NCBI GenBank assembly: GCA_040388535.1
Contig: JAZKBR010000007.1
Span: forward strand, 254,862-318,861
DNA: 64,000 bases
Direction of reading: 5' to 3'
DNA from: Gemmatimonadota bacterium
GTDB taxonomy: Bacteria > Gemmatimonadota > Gemmatimonadetes > Gemmatimonadales > GWC2-71-9
Made by a program: the position numbers and the translations under genes. Each line of letters starts with the position of its first letter. Within the stretch, counting starts at the first letter, position 1. A model generated the notes under the pieces. That model was not told the DNA's origin. It worked only from the letters and a program-made list of their open reading frames with translations, and searched no databases. This document shows, in pieces, positions 35,313-44,116 of this stretch.

Positions 35313-35687
35313 TCAGATCGGCTTGTAGATCGCAAACCACGCGGCGAGCGCACCGAGCAGGGGCAGCGCGAAGAGATAGACCTTGGCGACCTCCGGGCGA
35401 CGGTACGGTAGCGTCCCGAACACTCCCAGAATCACCCAGATCGTCAGCTTGGCCCAGATCCATCCCGGAAAGGCGCCGCGCACCATCCCGAGTCGCGCGA
35501 GCATGCCGAATCCGCCGAGCAGGATCACAAAGAGCGCCACACCGTGCAAGGCGCCGGCGAGCTTGCGGCCGACGTTGCTTTCGCGCGTCCCGCCATTCAG
35601 CACATGCAGCGCGATGCCGCCCAGAATGGTGAAGAGCAGGAACATCCCGGACAAATGCACAATCTTGTAGATGCCGTACGAAATCAT
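35313..35687 (-). CDS. Small integral membrane protein, unknown
   Basis: A 124-residue protein with four predicted transmembrane helices (about 5-27, 45-65, 75-93, 101-120). Conserved-looking residues are His11 in V-H-L-S-G-M, His48 in L-H-G-V-A and W-x-W-A-K-L. The layout recalls the SirB/CopD-like four-helix membrane families, some of which bind heme through such His, but I cannot place it. It lies between a hydrolase and a rhodanese gene. Confidence 0.65.
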   Translation of the reverse strand: MISYGIYKIVHLSGMFLLFTILGGIALHVLNGGTRESNVGRKLAGALHGVALFVILLGGFGMLARLGMVRGAFPGWIWAKLTIWVILGVFGTLPYRRPEVAKVYLFALPLLGALAAWFAIYKPI

Positions 35688-35721
35688 CGGTCAGCTTTCC
35701 CGCGGCCCGGGGCCGTCGCCA

Positions 35722-36630
35722 TCAGTTGGAGAGGGTGTGAAGTATCGACCTACGGGCGCTCGATCGGAGTGCGCACGGAGTTGCCCCACTCGGTCCACGA
35801 GCCGTCGTAGTTGCGCCGTTGGCCCAGCCGAGCAGGTAGGTCAGCACGAACCAGCTGTGGGACGAGCGTTCGCCAATGCGGCAGTAGACGATCAGGTCGG
35901 CGCCGGGGCTGAGCCCCTGCTCCGTCTCGTAGAGGGTGCGCAATTCGGCCGCTGACCGGAGAGTATGGGTCTCAGGATCGACCGCCTTGGCCCACGGCAC
36001 GCTGCGCGCGCCGGGGATATGTCCGCCACGTAACGCCCCTTCGTTGGGATAGTCGGGCATATGCATCCGCTCGCCGCGGAACTCTTCGGGCGAGCGCACG
36101 TCGACCAACTGACCGCCGCGCCCGACGTGCGCCAGCACATCGTCCTTGAAGGCACGAATAGTCGCATCCTGGCGCGGCCCCACCTCGATGTTGCCCGGCC
36201 GCACTACCGTGCGGTCGGTCACCAGCGGGCGGCCTTCTTCCTGCCAGCGTGCCCGTCCGCCGTCGAGCAGCCGAAGCTGCTTCAAACCGAAGAGCTGGAA
36301 GACCCAGAGCGCGTAGCACGCCCACCAGTTGTTCTTGTCGCCGTAGAACACGATGGTGGTATCGTCATCGATACCCCGTTCGCGCAGGAGTGCCTGAAAG
36401 CGATCGCGATCGACGTAATCACGGACGACGGCGTCGTTGAGGTCCTGTACCCAATCGATCTTCACCGCGCCGGGGATGTGCCCCGTCTCGTAGAGCAACA
36501 AGTCTTCGTTGGATTCGAGGAGCCGAACCTTCGGATCGTCGAGGTGCGCGGCGACCCACGCGCAATCCACCAGCACTTCCGGGTGGGCGTAACCACGGCT
36601 TCCGATGGCGGTGACAGCAGGAATGGACAT
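35722..36630 (-). CDS. Rhodanese-type sulfurtransferase, C-terminus frameshifted
   Basis: A two-domain sulfurtransferase. The N-terminal domain ends in the inactive-type G-D-K-N-N-W-W; the C-terminal domain has the catalytic Cys in [13 protein letters not shown], a thiosulfate-sulfurtransferase loop. After L-L-G-W-A-N-G the frame yields unrelated T-T-T-A-R-G-P sequence to 35722. In another frame, starting near 35815, the minus strand encodes [14 protein letters not shown] and stops at 35750, matching the rhodanese C-terminal signature (F/Y-D-G-S/A-W-x-E). A one-base loss near 35813-35820 therefore seems likely, either real or a sequence error. The start overlaps the upstream gene stop (TGATG). 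Confidence 0.85.
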   Translation of the reverse strand: MSIPAVTAIGSRGYAHPEVLVDCAWVAAHLDDPKVRLLESNEDLLLYETGHIPGAVKIDWVQDLNDAVVRDYVDRDRFQALLRERGIDDDTTIVFYGDKNNWWACYALWVFQLFGLKQLRLLDGGRARWQEEGRPLVTDRTVVRPGNIEVGPRQDATIRAFKDDVLAHVGRGGQLVDVRSPEEFRGERMHMPDYPNEGALRGGHIPGARSVPWAKAVDPETHTLRSAAELRTLYETEQGLSPGADLIVYCRIGERSSHSWFVLTYLLGWANGATTTARGPSGATPCALRSSARRSILHTLSN

Positions 36631-37247
36631 CAGGGATTTCCCGGGCCAAGCAGGTCTTCGAGAACTTTGTCGACCACCTCGACGACTCGGCCCGACACAA
36701 TGCGTGCGAGCACGTCCACGGTCTCGAGTGGCAGCGATTCAGGGTGTTTGCGGTCCCGCTGAAACCGGACGATCTGGCCGAGGAGTACGGCGGCCATCGG
36801 CGACGCGCTCTCCTCGCTGGTCTCAGCGTCGTCATCCTCTGTCGCGTCGGCAACGGCACGTTCATAACTCGATGATGGCACGGAGGACGACCACGGCTCC
36901 GACTCGTCATCACCATCCGGTTCGATCGGTGTCGGTGGCATGGGGACGATCGCGTAGAGCTCACAGCGCAGGCCCGGTTCCTCCTCGCGCGCCGCGAGCA
37001 CCAGTTGCCGTGGCTCTCCGAAGACGCCGTGGCGCTCGAAATACTCGATCGCCCCCGGTGGCACTGCGCATCGAGCTACCAGATTGCCATCGAGGAAGGT
37101 GCCCAGGCATTTCATCCCTTCGGGGACGCGCTCGTCGCTGATCTCCTCGACACGGAGTGGCACCGGCGCGTCCGTCGCCGCCAGCACCGAAGCCGGCCGG
37201 GCTGCGTCGTCGTCGGGTGGTGTCAGGTCGAATGGCTCGTCGATCAT
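36630..37247 (-). CDS. Hypothetical acidic protein
   Basis: A 205-residue soluble protein of unknown function. Residues about 40-105 form a compact-looking core ([30 protein letters not shown]); 110-150 is Asp/Glu/Ser-rich and probably disordered; a C-terminal helix ends L-E-D-L-L. It is coupled to the rhodanese gene (TGATG), so a sulfur-related role is possible. No family recognised. Confidence 0.65.
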   Translation of the reverse strand: MIDEPFDLTPPDDDAARPASVLAATDAPVPLRVEEISDERVPEGMKCLGTFLDGNLVARCAVPPGAIEYFERHGVFGEPRQLVLAAREEEPGLRCELYAIVPMPPTPIEPDGDDESEPWSSSVPSSSYERAVADATEDDDAETSEESASPMAAVLLGQIVRFQRDRKHPESLPLETVDVLARIVSGRVVEVVDKVLEDLLGPGNP

Positions 37248-37330
37248 CGGTTCAGCCCCGGCTGGTTCGGAGAGGAAATCTACTCTCGTCGGCGTATGCC
37301 CCCTCCCCTACGTATGTTCTACGCCTCCCG

Positions 37331-38950
37331 ATGTCAGATCTCGCCGCGCTTCCGCCCTCGCTGGACCATACCGCCGCCGCCCGCTGGCCGACGCGCGCGG
37401 CGGCGCACGTACTGGGCGTCGGCCTGCTCCTGGCCGTGGTCGCGGCGTTACCGGCTTCGCCGAGCGACCTGGATCGACACCAGCTGCCGAAAGAGACGGC
37501 GGTCCATCTCGCCGTCTGGCTTGCGGTCGCACTGGCCCGTCCGTTTCCTGCTACCGGGCTTCGGCGCGCGACGAGCTGGAGCCTGGTCCTGCTGCTCGCG
37601 ATCACGATCGCCGCTACCGCCGGCGCGACCAACCTCTGGATGGCCGCGCGCGCCGCGGGACTCACCATCTCCGGAATCGCCGCACTCGTCACGGCGCGGC
37701 AGCTCGCCGCTGCCGGACTTGCCGACACCTTGCTCGGCTGGGCCGCAGTCGCCGCGGCGACCGGCACCGCCACGGGGCTCGCCCAGGCTTACGGCCTGAG
37801 TTCGCCGTTCTTTGCCGCGACACGCGCACCGGGTGGGACCTTCGGCAATCGCAACTTCATGGCTCACTTCGCTACCCTCAGTCTGCCGGTGGCCGGGGTC
37901 ATCGCGCTCGGTGCCCGGCGTCGATACGCCGTGATGGCGCTGCTGCTCACGATCGCGCTTGTCACCGCGATCGTCCTCTCCCGTTCACGCGCAGCGTGGC
38001 TCGGCACGGTTGCGGTCGCGGGCACCAGTGCACTGGTATTGCTGCAGGCGCGGCGACGCGGCGAGTTGCCGATCGCGCGTGGTCGCCCTGCGCTGCTCCT
38101 CGCGGCCGGCGCGCTCGGCGTGGTTGCCGCACTGACGATTCCGAATGTGCTGGAGTGGAAGGCCCGTTCGCCCTACGCCGAAACGCTCGGTGACATTGCC
38201 AATCGTCGCGAAGGGTCGGGGCGCGGCCGGATGGTCCAGTATCGCAACACGTTGAAGCTCGCGCTTGAGCATCCCGTGCTCGGTGTCGGTCCGGGAAACT
38301 GGCCCATCCGATATGGCGATGTCGCGCCCTCGTCCGACCCCTCGTGGGCCTTCGGCGATCCGGTGCCACTCAATCCCTGGCCATCGAGCGACTGGATGGC
38401 GGTGCTCAGCGAGCGAGGCATCATCGCCGTGGGAGCACTCGCCTTTCTCGGATTTGCCCTGGCCTGGCGCGGAGTGACCGCAGCGATGTCGGGGGGAACA
38501 CGCGCATTGAACGGCGCGGCGCTCCTGGCGCTCCTCGCGGCGGTCGCTGTGATCGGGGTATTCGATGCCGTGCTGCTCCTGCCGACGCCGCTGCTATTCG
38601 TCGCACTCGCGGCAGGGGCGCTGCTGCAACGTGCCGATGGCACGGCGTTGATCGAAGACGATGCACCACGGCATAGCACCGCATTCGGCACCGCAGTCAT
38701 GGTGCTGCTCTGCCTGATTGCCTTGCGCAGCGTCACCCAGACCACCGCGTACCTCGTCGCCGGCAATGGCCGCGACCTCCGCCGACTGACCTGGGCCGCA
38801 CGCATCGACCCCGGCAGCTATCCGATTCGCATCGCCCTCGCTGAGCGCGGTAACTGTGCTGCCGTGCGTGATGACGCCGCGGCAGCGCTTCGGATGGCCC
38901 CGAACTGGCCCGCGCCGAGAGCGGCGGCGCGCAGGTGCGGTGTGCGGTAG
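37331..38950 (+). CDS. O-antigen ligase/Wzy-type polytopic membrane protein
   Basis: A 539-residue protein with about eleven transmembrane helices. The Wzy_C/O-antigen-ligase mark is present: S-R-S-R-A-A-W-L before a helix, then a periplasmic loop with R-N-T-L-K-L-A-L-E-H-P-V-L-G-V-G-P-G-N-W. Such enzymes join or polymerise surface polysaccharide. The ATG at 37331 was chosen over longer frames that read into the upstream gene's leader. The C-terminal 60 residues are a small soluble tail with two Cys. No other polysaccharide genes are near. The heptamer array C begins 4 nt after its stop. Confidence 0.85.
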   Translation: MSDLAALPPSLDHTAAARWPTRAAAHVLGVGLLLAVVAALPASPSDLDRHQLPKETAVHLAVWLAVALARPFPATGLRRATSWSLVLLLAITIAATAGATNLWMAARAAGLTISGIAALVTARQLAAAGLADTLLGWAAVAAATGTATGLAQAYGLSSPFFAATRAPGGTFGNRNFMAHFATLSLPVAGVIALGARRRYAVMALLLTIALVTAIVLSRSRAAWLGTVAVAGTSALVLLQARRRGELPIARGRPALLLAAGALGVVAALTIPNVLEWKARSPYAETLGDIANRREGSGRGRMVQYRNTLKLALEHPVLGVGPGNWPIRYGDVAPSSDPSWAFGDPVPLNPWPSSDWMAVLSERGIIAVGALAFLGFALAWRGVTAAMSGGTRALNGAALLALLAAVAVIGVFDAVLLLPTPLLFVALAAGALLQRADGTALIEDDAPRHSTAFGTAVMVLLCLIALRSVTQTTAYLVAGNGRDLRRLTWAARIDPGSYPIRIALAERGNCAAVRDDAAAALRMAPNWPAPRAAARRCGVR

Positions 38951-38953
38951 GAC

Positions 38954-38984
38954 GAGAAGGGGGAAGGGAGAAGGGAGAAGGGAG
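38954..38984. repeat. Heptamer array GAGAAGG (array C left arm)
   Basis: Four tandem 7-nt units, three exact GAGAAGG and one GGGAAGG, plus a 3-nt remnant. It starts 4 nt after the stop of the O-antigen-ligase-type gene. The inverted partner lies directly after the four-helix-bundle gene. Confidence 0.9.
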
Positions 38985-39060
38985 CCGCACCCGCACAATC
39001 AGGACCGCTGCTGCGTACTGATGATGACCGGTTCTTGCGCTCTCCGGCAAACTTCCCCAC

Positions 39061-39402
39061 ATGAAATCGCACCGAGACTTGATCGCTTGGCAGGTCGCCC
39101 ACGAAAATGCACTCGAGGTCCATCGCTACGCGGAGGCGGCGTGGACTCCGGCTCGATCCACGATATTCGATCAGCTTCGCCGCGCTTCACTCTCTGTCCA
39201 GCTGAATCTCGCGGAAGGCTATGCGTCTGGAATCGGATCTCGTTGTCGATTTCACTTCCGAATCGCGCATGCGTCAGCCGTGGAGACGACCGAACTGTTG
39301 CGTTTCCTTGGGGACCTGGGTGCGCAGATCCCGACGCTCATCAGTATGTCCGTGCGAGCGCAGGGCTTAACGTATGGCCTTTGGAAGAAGTCCAGGGGCT
39401 AA
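39061..39402 (+). CDS. Four-helix-bundle protein (23S rRNA intervening-sequence / S23 family)
   Basis: A 113-residue protein matching the IVP/S23 four-helix-bundle family: D-L-I-A-W-Q near the N-terminus, then R-R-A-S-L-S-V-Q-L-N-L-A-E-G, F-x-x-I-A-x-A-S-A-x-E-T-x-E-L-L, and a terminal L-T-Y-G-L-W-K-K-S. Family members are found inside 23S rRNA intervening sequences, as free genes, and as the related Avd protein of diversity-generating retroelements. They are basic pentameric nucleic-acid-binding bundles. Here the gene lies alone between inverted heptamer arrays, with 76 nt before the ATG and none after the stop. No reverse transcriptase or rRNA is nearby. No Shine-Dalgarno is visible. Confidence 0.87.
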   Translation: MKSHRDLIAWQVAHENALEVHRYAEAAWTPARSTIFDQLRRASLSVQLNLAEGYASGIGSRCRFHFRIAHASAVETTELLRFLGDLGAQIPTLISMSVRAQGLTYGLWKKSRG

Positions 39403-39434
39403 TTCTCCCTTCTCCCTTCTCCCTTCTCCCTTCT
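39403..39434. repeat. Heptamer array TTCTCCC (array C right arm)
   Basis: Four exact tandem TTCTCCC units plus TTCT. The reverse complement GGGAGAA is a rotation of the left-arm GAGAAGG. It begins at the base after the four-helix-bundle stop codon and ends 4 nt before the stop of the convergent sulfurtransferase gene. Confidence 0.9.
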
Positions 39435-39438
39435 TATC

Positions 39439-40284
39439 TTATCGGCCATACTCCGCCCAACTCCCATCATACACCGCCACCGGCGCCCCCACTCCTTCCG
39501 GATCCGCGGCGCGAATCACCTCGACCGCGAGCGCGAGAGTGCACGCCGTCACGCCGGATCCGCAGGTGGAAATCATCGGCCGCGACAGATCGATGCCATG
39601 TTCACGCAACAGTGCGCGCAACTCGGCCGGTGACTTGAACAACCGCGTCGCCGGATTGGTGAACTCGGCGAAGGGCGTGTTCACGCTGCCGGGTATGTGC
39701 CCGCGCCGGAGACCGGCGCGTGGCTCGTCCTCGGTGCCATTGAACCGCGGAGCCGAACGGCAGTCGGCGATCTGCGCGGACTCGGAACCCGAGACGACTC
39801 GGTCGACCTCCGCCCGATCCCGTACCAGCGAACGATCGATGACGGGAACGCGGTAGCCGGTGGGAAGTCGGCGGACGACGCCACGCTGTACCGGACGAGT
39901 TTCGCGAGCCCACGCGCCGAAGCCGCCGTCGAGCACCGAGACGTTGTGGTGGCCGAAGACGCGGAACATCCACCAGGCGCGTGCGGAACTCAGATTCAGG
40001 CCACTGCCGTCGTAGCAGATCACCCGGTCATCGGGGCGGATGCCGAGACGCTCGGCGATGCCGGCAAACCGCTCTGCCGACGGCAGCATGTGGGGAAGAT
40101 CGGCATCGGGGTCACTGGCGGCATCGAGATCGAACCGGACGGCACCGGGGACGTGGGCCGCGAGATATTCGCTATCGGCATCGCGCCCCATCGCCGGCAG
40201 ATAATACGATGCGTCAAGCACGACGATCCCGGGCTCGTGACCGTGTGCCGTGAGCCAGTTGGCCGAAACCAGGGGAGGGGTCAT
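39439..40284 (-). CDS. sseA: 3-mercaptopyruvate sulfurtransferase-type rhodanese
   Basis: A 281-residue two-domain sulfurtransferase. The catalytic loop is S-T-C-G-S-G-V-T-A, the C-G-(S/T)-G-V-T form typical of mercaptopyruvate sulfurtransferases rather than thiosulfate sulfurtransferases. The C-terminal signature is V-Y-D-G-S-W-A-E-Y. The ATG at 40284 gives the usual family length; a TTG 27 nt upstream is less likely. It moves sulfur from 3-mercaptopyruvate to thiol acceptors or cyanide. The second rhodanese of the window lies about 3 kb away on the same strand. SufE is encoded divergently. Confidence 0.9.
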   Translation of the reverse strand: MTPPLVSANWLTAHGHEPGIVVLDASYYLPAMGRDADSEYLAAHVPGAVRFDLDAASDPDADLPHMLPSAERFAGIAERLGIRPDDRVICYDGSGLNLSSARAWWMFRVFGHHNVSVLDGGFGAWARETRPVQRGVVRRLPTGYRVPVIDRSLVRDRAEVDRVVSGSESAQIADCRSAPRFNGTEDEPRAGLRRGHIPGSVNTPFAEFTNPATRLFKSPAELRALLREHGIDLSRPMISTCGSGVTACTLALAVEVIRAADPEGVGAPVAVYDGSWAEYGR

Positions 40285-40331
40285 CGGAGCGGCACTAGAT
40301 TCCACGCGCAATCCTCGAGGATGATCTGGCG

Positions 40332-40754
40332 ATGGTATTCGATACCCTGATAAATCGCTTCCGGGCCGCCGATCGCAACACCCGGCTCGAGACGCTGCTC
40401 GACTACTCCCGTAAGCTACCCGAGTTGCCCGCGGAGTTGCGGGTAGCGAGCGATCTGGAGGCCCATCGCGTCACCGAATGCCAGACGCCGGTTTTCCTCT
40501 GGGTCGGCGTTGCCGGCAGTGCCGTAACAATACATGCCGAGATTCCGCGGGAGTCGCCCACCGTCCGCGGCTTCGTCTCGCTCCTTGTTGCCCGGCTCAA
40601 CGGGGCCTCTCCGGCCGATGTCGCGGCGGTCCCCGATGACCTGCTCGACCAGCTCGCGCTGGGCGAGACCCTCGGCATGATGCGCACCCAGGGACTCACC
40701 GCCATACTCGGCCGGATCAAGCGATCGGTCGCCGCAGCCAATACGGGGAGATGA
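40332..40754 (+). CDS. sufE: SufE-family sulfur acceptor
   Basis: A 140-residue protein of SufE length. The persulfide-carrying Cys50 sits in R-V-T-E-C-Q-T-P-V-F-L, matching V-x-G-C-Q-S-x-V in E. coli SufE. It takes sulfur from a SufS-type cysteine desulfurase for Fe-S cluster assembly. No suf or isc genes accompany it. The next gene starts 1 nt after its stop. Confidence 0.9.
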   Translation: MVFDTLINRFRAADRNTRLETLLDYSRKLPELPAELRVASDLEAHRVTECQTPVFLWVGVAGSAVTIHAEIPRESPTVRGFVSLLVARLNGASPADVAAVPDDLLDQLALGETLGMMRTQGLTAILGRIKRSVAAANTGR

Positions 40755-40755
40755 G

Positions 40756-41046
40756 ATGTACGCCCTTATCCTGATTCGCTATCGCCGGCCCCTCGAGGAA
40801 ATCGTCGCGGCCACCGAGGGTCACCGGAATTACCTCAAGACCCTGAAGGCCGAGGGGGTCCTGCTTGCCTCCGGGCCGTTCGATCCGCGCGTAGGGGGTG
40901 CCTTGTTGCTCCGGGTGCCGGACGGCGACACGCGTGCGCTCGACCGGATTCGCGACAACGACCCCTTCTTCCGCGACGGGCTCGCCAACTACGAACTGTT
41001 ACCCTGGAACCCGGTGCTGGGCGCCGAAGGCCTCGATCAGCTGTAG
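40756..41046 (+). CDS. YciI-family protein
   Basis: A 96-residue ferredoxin-like-fold protein with the YCII pattern: H-x-x-Y-L-K at about 23-28 and L-L-A-S-G-P-F-D-P, supplying the paired His and Asp of the putative active site, then D-P-F-x-x-x-G-L near the end. Reaction unknown for most members. Probably co-transcribed with sufE. Confidence 0.85.
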   Translation: MYALILIRYRRPLEEIVAATEGHRNYLKTLKAEGVLLASGPFDPRVGGALLLRVPDGDTRALDRIRDNDPFFRDGLANYELLPWNPVLGAEGLDQL

Positions 41047-41169
41047 CGCGGAGCTTGGCCTGCCCGCGAAACCGCGACCGGGCATTCTCCGTTGTTGACC
41101 CACCCGACAACTTCTGGCAGTGTTAGTGGTTCCCGGACAGCTCTCCCGCCTCATCCCGAAAGGATCCTG

Positions 41170-42783
41170 ATGCAACGCCGCGACTTCCTGGCCGTCTCCG
41201 GCTTGGCCGCGGGGCTCTCCCTGGCTCCGCTCCGCCGTACTGGCGCCCTGACTCCGATTCCCAGCGCCGACAAGAAGGCCCTCGCCGATGCCGCCCTCGG
41301 CGCGGCGCGCGGAGCCGGCGCCTCGTATGCCGACGTCCGGATCGGACGCTACCGCAATCAGTTCGTCTCGGCCCGGGAGCGAAAGATCAATGCCGTCGCC
41401 GACTCCGAATCATTCGGCGCGGGAATCCGGGTCATCGCACAGGGCACCTGGGGCTTCGCCGCCACCAACGATCTCACCGTCGACGGGATTGCGAAGGCCG
41501 CGCGGCAGGCGGTCGCTATCGCGAAGGCCAATGCGATCCTGCAGACCGAGCCGGTGCAGCTCGCCCGGGAACCCGGCTACGGCGAAGTGAGCTGGAAGAC
41601 ACCGATCGAAGTCAACGCCTTCGACATCCCGATCCAGCAGAAGGTTGATCTGCTGATGTCGGTCGGCGACGCCGCGATGACCGCGGGGGCGACCTTCATC
41701 AACATGAACATCGGCCTCGTCAATGAACAGAAATATTTTGCCAACACCGACGGCACCTACGCCGACCAGGATATCCACCGGATCTCCCCCGGCTTCAACG
41801 TCACCGTGGTCGACCGCACGACGGGCGCCTTCCAGACGCGAGCCTCGCTGAGCGCGCCGATGGGGATGGGCTGGGAATACCTGACGCTGCGCGCGCAGGA
41901 TCGCCTGGTGGGCCCCGCTTCGGTGCTCTACAACCGATCGTACGACATGGTGGAAGATGCAAGGCTCGCCGCGGAGCAAGCGAAGGCCAAGCATGGGGCC
42001 ACGTCGGTTACGCCGGGGAAATACACGCTGGTGCTCGATCCGACTCACCTCTGGCTGACCATTCATGAGTCGGTGGGGCATCCGCTCGAGCTGGATCGCA
42101 TCCTCGGCTACGAAGCGAATTACGCTGGCACCTCCTTCGCCTCGCTCGACAAGCTCCGTTCGAAGACGTTCCGGTATGGCTCCCCTGCCGTCAACATCGT
42201 CGCCGACAAGCTGGAGCCGGGTTCCCTCGGCGCGTGCGGCTGGGACGACGAGGGGGTCAAGACGCAGAAGTGGGATCTCGTCAAGGACGGCATCCTCACC
42301 GACTTCCAGGCGATCCGCGACCAGGCGCATATCCTGGGTCACGCGCGATCCCACGGCTGCTGCTATGCCGACAACTGGAGCTCGGTGCAATTCCAGCGGA
42401 TGCCGAATGTCTCGCTCGCACCGGGCAACGCACCACTTCTCCCCGCCGCGATGATCGCCAATGTCGAGAAGGGGATCTACATCCTCGGCAATGGCTCGTA
42501 TTCGATCGACCAGCAGCGCTACAACTTCCAGTTCGGTGGCCAGCTGTTCTACGAGATCCGGAACGGCAAGATCACCGGCCAGCTGAAGGATGTGGCCTAT
42601 CAGGCCAACACCCTGGAATTCTGGAACTCGACGACGGCGACGTGCGACAAACGCGACTGGCGGCTTGGCGGATCGTTCAATGACGGCAAGGGACAGCCAG
42701 GGCAGTCGAGTGCTGTCTCGCACGGTTGCTCCACCACACGGTTCGACGGCATCAACGTCATCAACACGGCGAGGAAGCTCTGA
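41170..42783 (+). CDS. tldD: Tat-exported TldD-family metalloprotease, copy 1
   Basis: A 537-residue TldD protein. AAAGGA precedes the ATG, which opens a twin-arginine leader (R-R-D-F-L-A-V-S-G-L-A-A-G). The zinc motif H-E-x-x-x-H is H299-E300-S-V-G-H304. Also typical are N-I-V-A-D, G-C-C-Y-A-D-N-W and the terminal S-A-V-S-H-G-C-S. TldD forms a heterodimeric protease with TldE (PmbA) and cleaves unfolded peptides such as microcin B17 and CcdA in E. coli, where it is cytoplasmic. The Tat leader implies folded export here. The stop overlaps the TldE start (TGATG). Confidence 0.93.
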   Translation: MQRRDFLAVSGLAAGLSLAPLRRTGALTPIPSADKKALADAALGAARGAGASYADVRIGRYRNQFVSARERKINAVADSESFGAGIRVIAQGTWGFAATNDLTVDGIAKAARQAVAIAKANAILQTEPVQLAREPGYGEVSWKTPIEVNAFDIPIQQKVDLLMSVGDAAMTAGATFINMNIGLVNEQKYFANTDGTYADQDIHRISPGFNVTVVDRTTGAFQTRASLSAPMGMGWEYLTLRAQDRLVGPASVLYNRSYDMVEDARLAAEQAKAKHGATSVTPGKYTLVLDPTHLWLTIHESVGHPLELDRILGYEANYAGTSFASLDKLRSKTFRYGSPAVNIVADKLEPGSLGACGWDDEGVKTQKWDLVKDGILTDFQAIRDQAHILGHARSHGCCYADNWSSVQFQRMPNVSLAPGNAPLLPAAMIANVEKGIYILGNGSYSIDQQRYNFQFGGQLFYEIRNGKITGQLKDVAYQANTLEFWNSTTATCDKRDWRLGGSFNDGKGQPGQSSAVSHGCSTTRFDGINVINTARKL

Positions 42784-44099
42784 TGGCGATGCTCACGGAA
42801 GCGCAGGCGCGCGAACTCCTCGATCGGGTGCTCAAGCAGTCGCAGGCCGAAGCCTGTGCCGCGAGCGCGGGCGGTTCGCACGGTGGCAACATCCGCTACG
42901 CCCGCAACACGGTGACCACGGCCGGCGAGGAAACCGATCAGCGCCTCAACGTCACGGCCATCTTCGGCAAGCGCAGCGGCTCGTCCAGCACGAACGACTT
43001 CTCGTCGGAGTCGATCACCGCCTGCGTGCGACGGGCGGAGTCGCTCGCGAAGCTCTCCCCCGAGAATCCGGAATCAATGCCGTTGCTCGGCGCTCAGAGC
43101 TACCGCCCGACGCCGGCATGGAATGACCGTACTGATGGCGTCACGGCAATGGACCGGGCCCGGATTGCGGCAGCCAGCATCCAGCCCGCGAAGGCGGCCA
43201 AGTGCGTCGCGGCCGGTTTCGAGAACGACTCGGCCCGCTGGACCGCCAATGCCAACTCGGCCGGACAATTCGGCTACCATCGCAGCACGGCCGCCGCGTT
43301 CTCCGTGACGATGCGCACGGACGATGAGACCGGTTCCGGTTACGCCACCACCGACGCCAACGACTTCGGCGGGCTCGGGGCCGAGCGCGCATCGCAGTCG
43401 GCGATCCAGAAGGCTGTCGCGTCGCGCCAGGCACGCGCGCTCGAGCCCGGGAAGTACACCGTGATCCTCGAGCCACCGGCATCCGAGGAGCTGCTCGGGT
43501 TCCTCTGGGGCCAGTTCAACGCCCGCAATGCGGATGAGGGCCGCTCGTTCCTTGCCAAACAGGGCGGTGGCAACCGGCTCGGCGAGAAGCTCTTCGACGA
43601 GAGCGTGACCGTGCGATCGGATCCGTGGGACGCGCGCATTCCCGGCGCGCCATGGGGCGGTGACGGCGCACCGGCGCAGGCAACGACCTGGATCGACAAG
43701 GGCGTGGTGAAGTCGCTCGCGTGCAACCGCTACTGGGCCGAGAAGACTGGCCGCTCGCCGCTGAACGGCCCCGGCAACATCATCATGGAAGGCGGCACAG
43801 GGAGCGTCGACGACCTGATCAAGGGCACCGAGCGCGGCATCCTGGTGACCCGCTTCTGGTATATCCGGTCGGTGGACCAGCAGACGGTGCTCGCCACCGG
43901 CCTCACCCGCGACGGCACCTTCTATATCGAGAATGGACAGATCAAGCACGCCGTGAAGAATTTCCGGTTCAATGAGTCGCCGGTAATCATGCTCAACAAC
44001 GTCGACGCGCTGGCAGCCCCGGTGCGGATCAACGGTTCGCTGCTGCCGCCCATGCGAATCCGCGACTTCACCTTCACCTCGCTCTCGGACGCGATCTGA
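42783..44099 (+). CDS. pmbA: TldE/PmbA-family partner, copy 1
   Basis: A 438-residue PmbA/TldE homologue: G-N-I-R-Y-A-R-N near the start, G-R-S-F-L-A-K-Q-G-G-G, W-I-D-K-G-V-V-K, T-E-R-G-I-L-V-T-R and a terminal P-P-M-R-I-R-D-F-T-F-T-S-L-S. It lacks the H-E-x-x-x-H motif, as expected for the non-catalytic partner. It has no signal sequence of its own, so if it pairs with the Tat-TldD it would need to be carried across with it. Begins at the TGATG overlap. Confidence 0.92.
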   Translation: MAMLTEAQARELLDRVLKQSQAEACAASAGGSHGGNIRYARNTVTTAGEETDQRLNVTAIFGKRSGSSSTNDFSSESITACVRRAESLAKLSPENPESMPLLGAQSYRPTPAWNDRTDGVTAMDRARIAAASIQPAKAAKCVAAGFENDSARWTANANSAGQFGYHRSTAAAFSVTMRTDDETGSGYATTDANDFGGLGAERASQSAIQKAVASRQARALEPGKYTVILEPPASEELLGFLWGQFNARNADEGRSFLAKQGGGNRLGEKLFDESVTVRSDPWDARIPGAPWGGDGAPAQATTWIDKGVVKSLACNRYWAEKTGRSPLNGPGNIIMEGGTGSVDDLIKGTERGILVTRFWYIRSVDQQTVLATGLTRDGTFYIENGQIKHAVKNFRFNESPVIMLNNVDALAAPVRINGSLLPPMRIRDFTFTSLSDAI

Positions 44100-44116
44100 G
44101 ACGGAGGAGCAATACC

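Noticed and set aside
39061-39402. Four-helix-bundle gene as part of a diversity-generating retroelement
   Set aside because: No reverse transcriptase, template/variable repeat pair or target gene is found nearby; only the protein-fold similarity remains.
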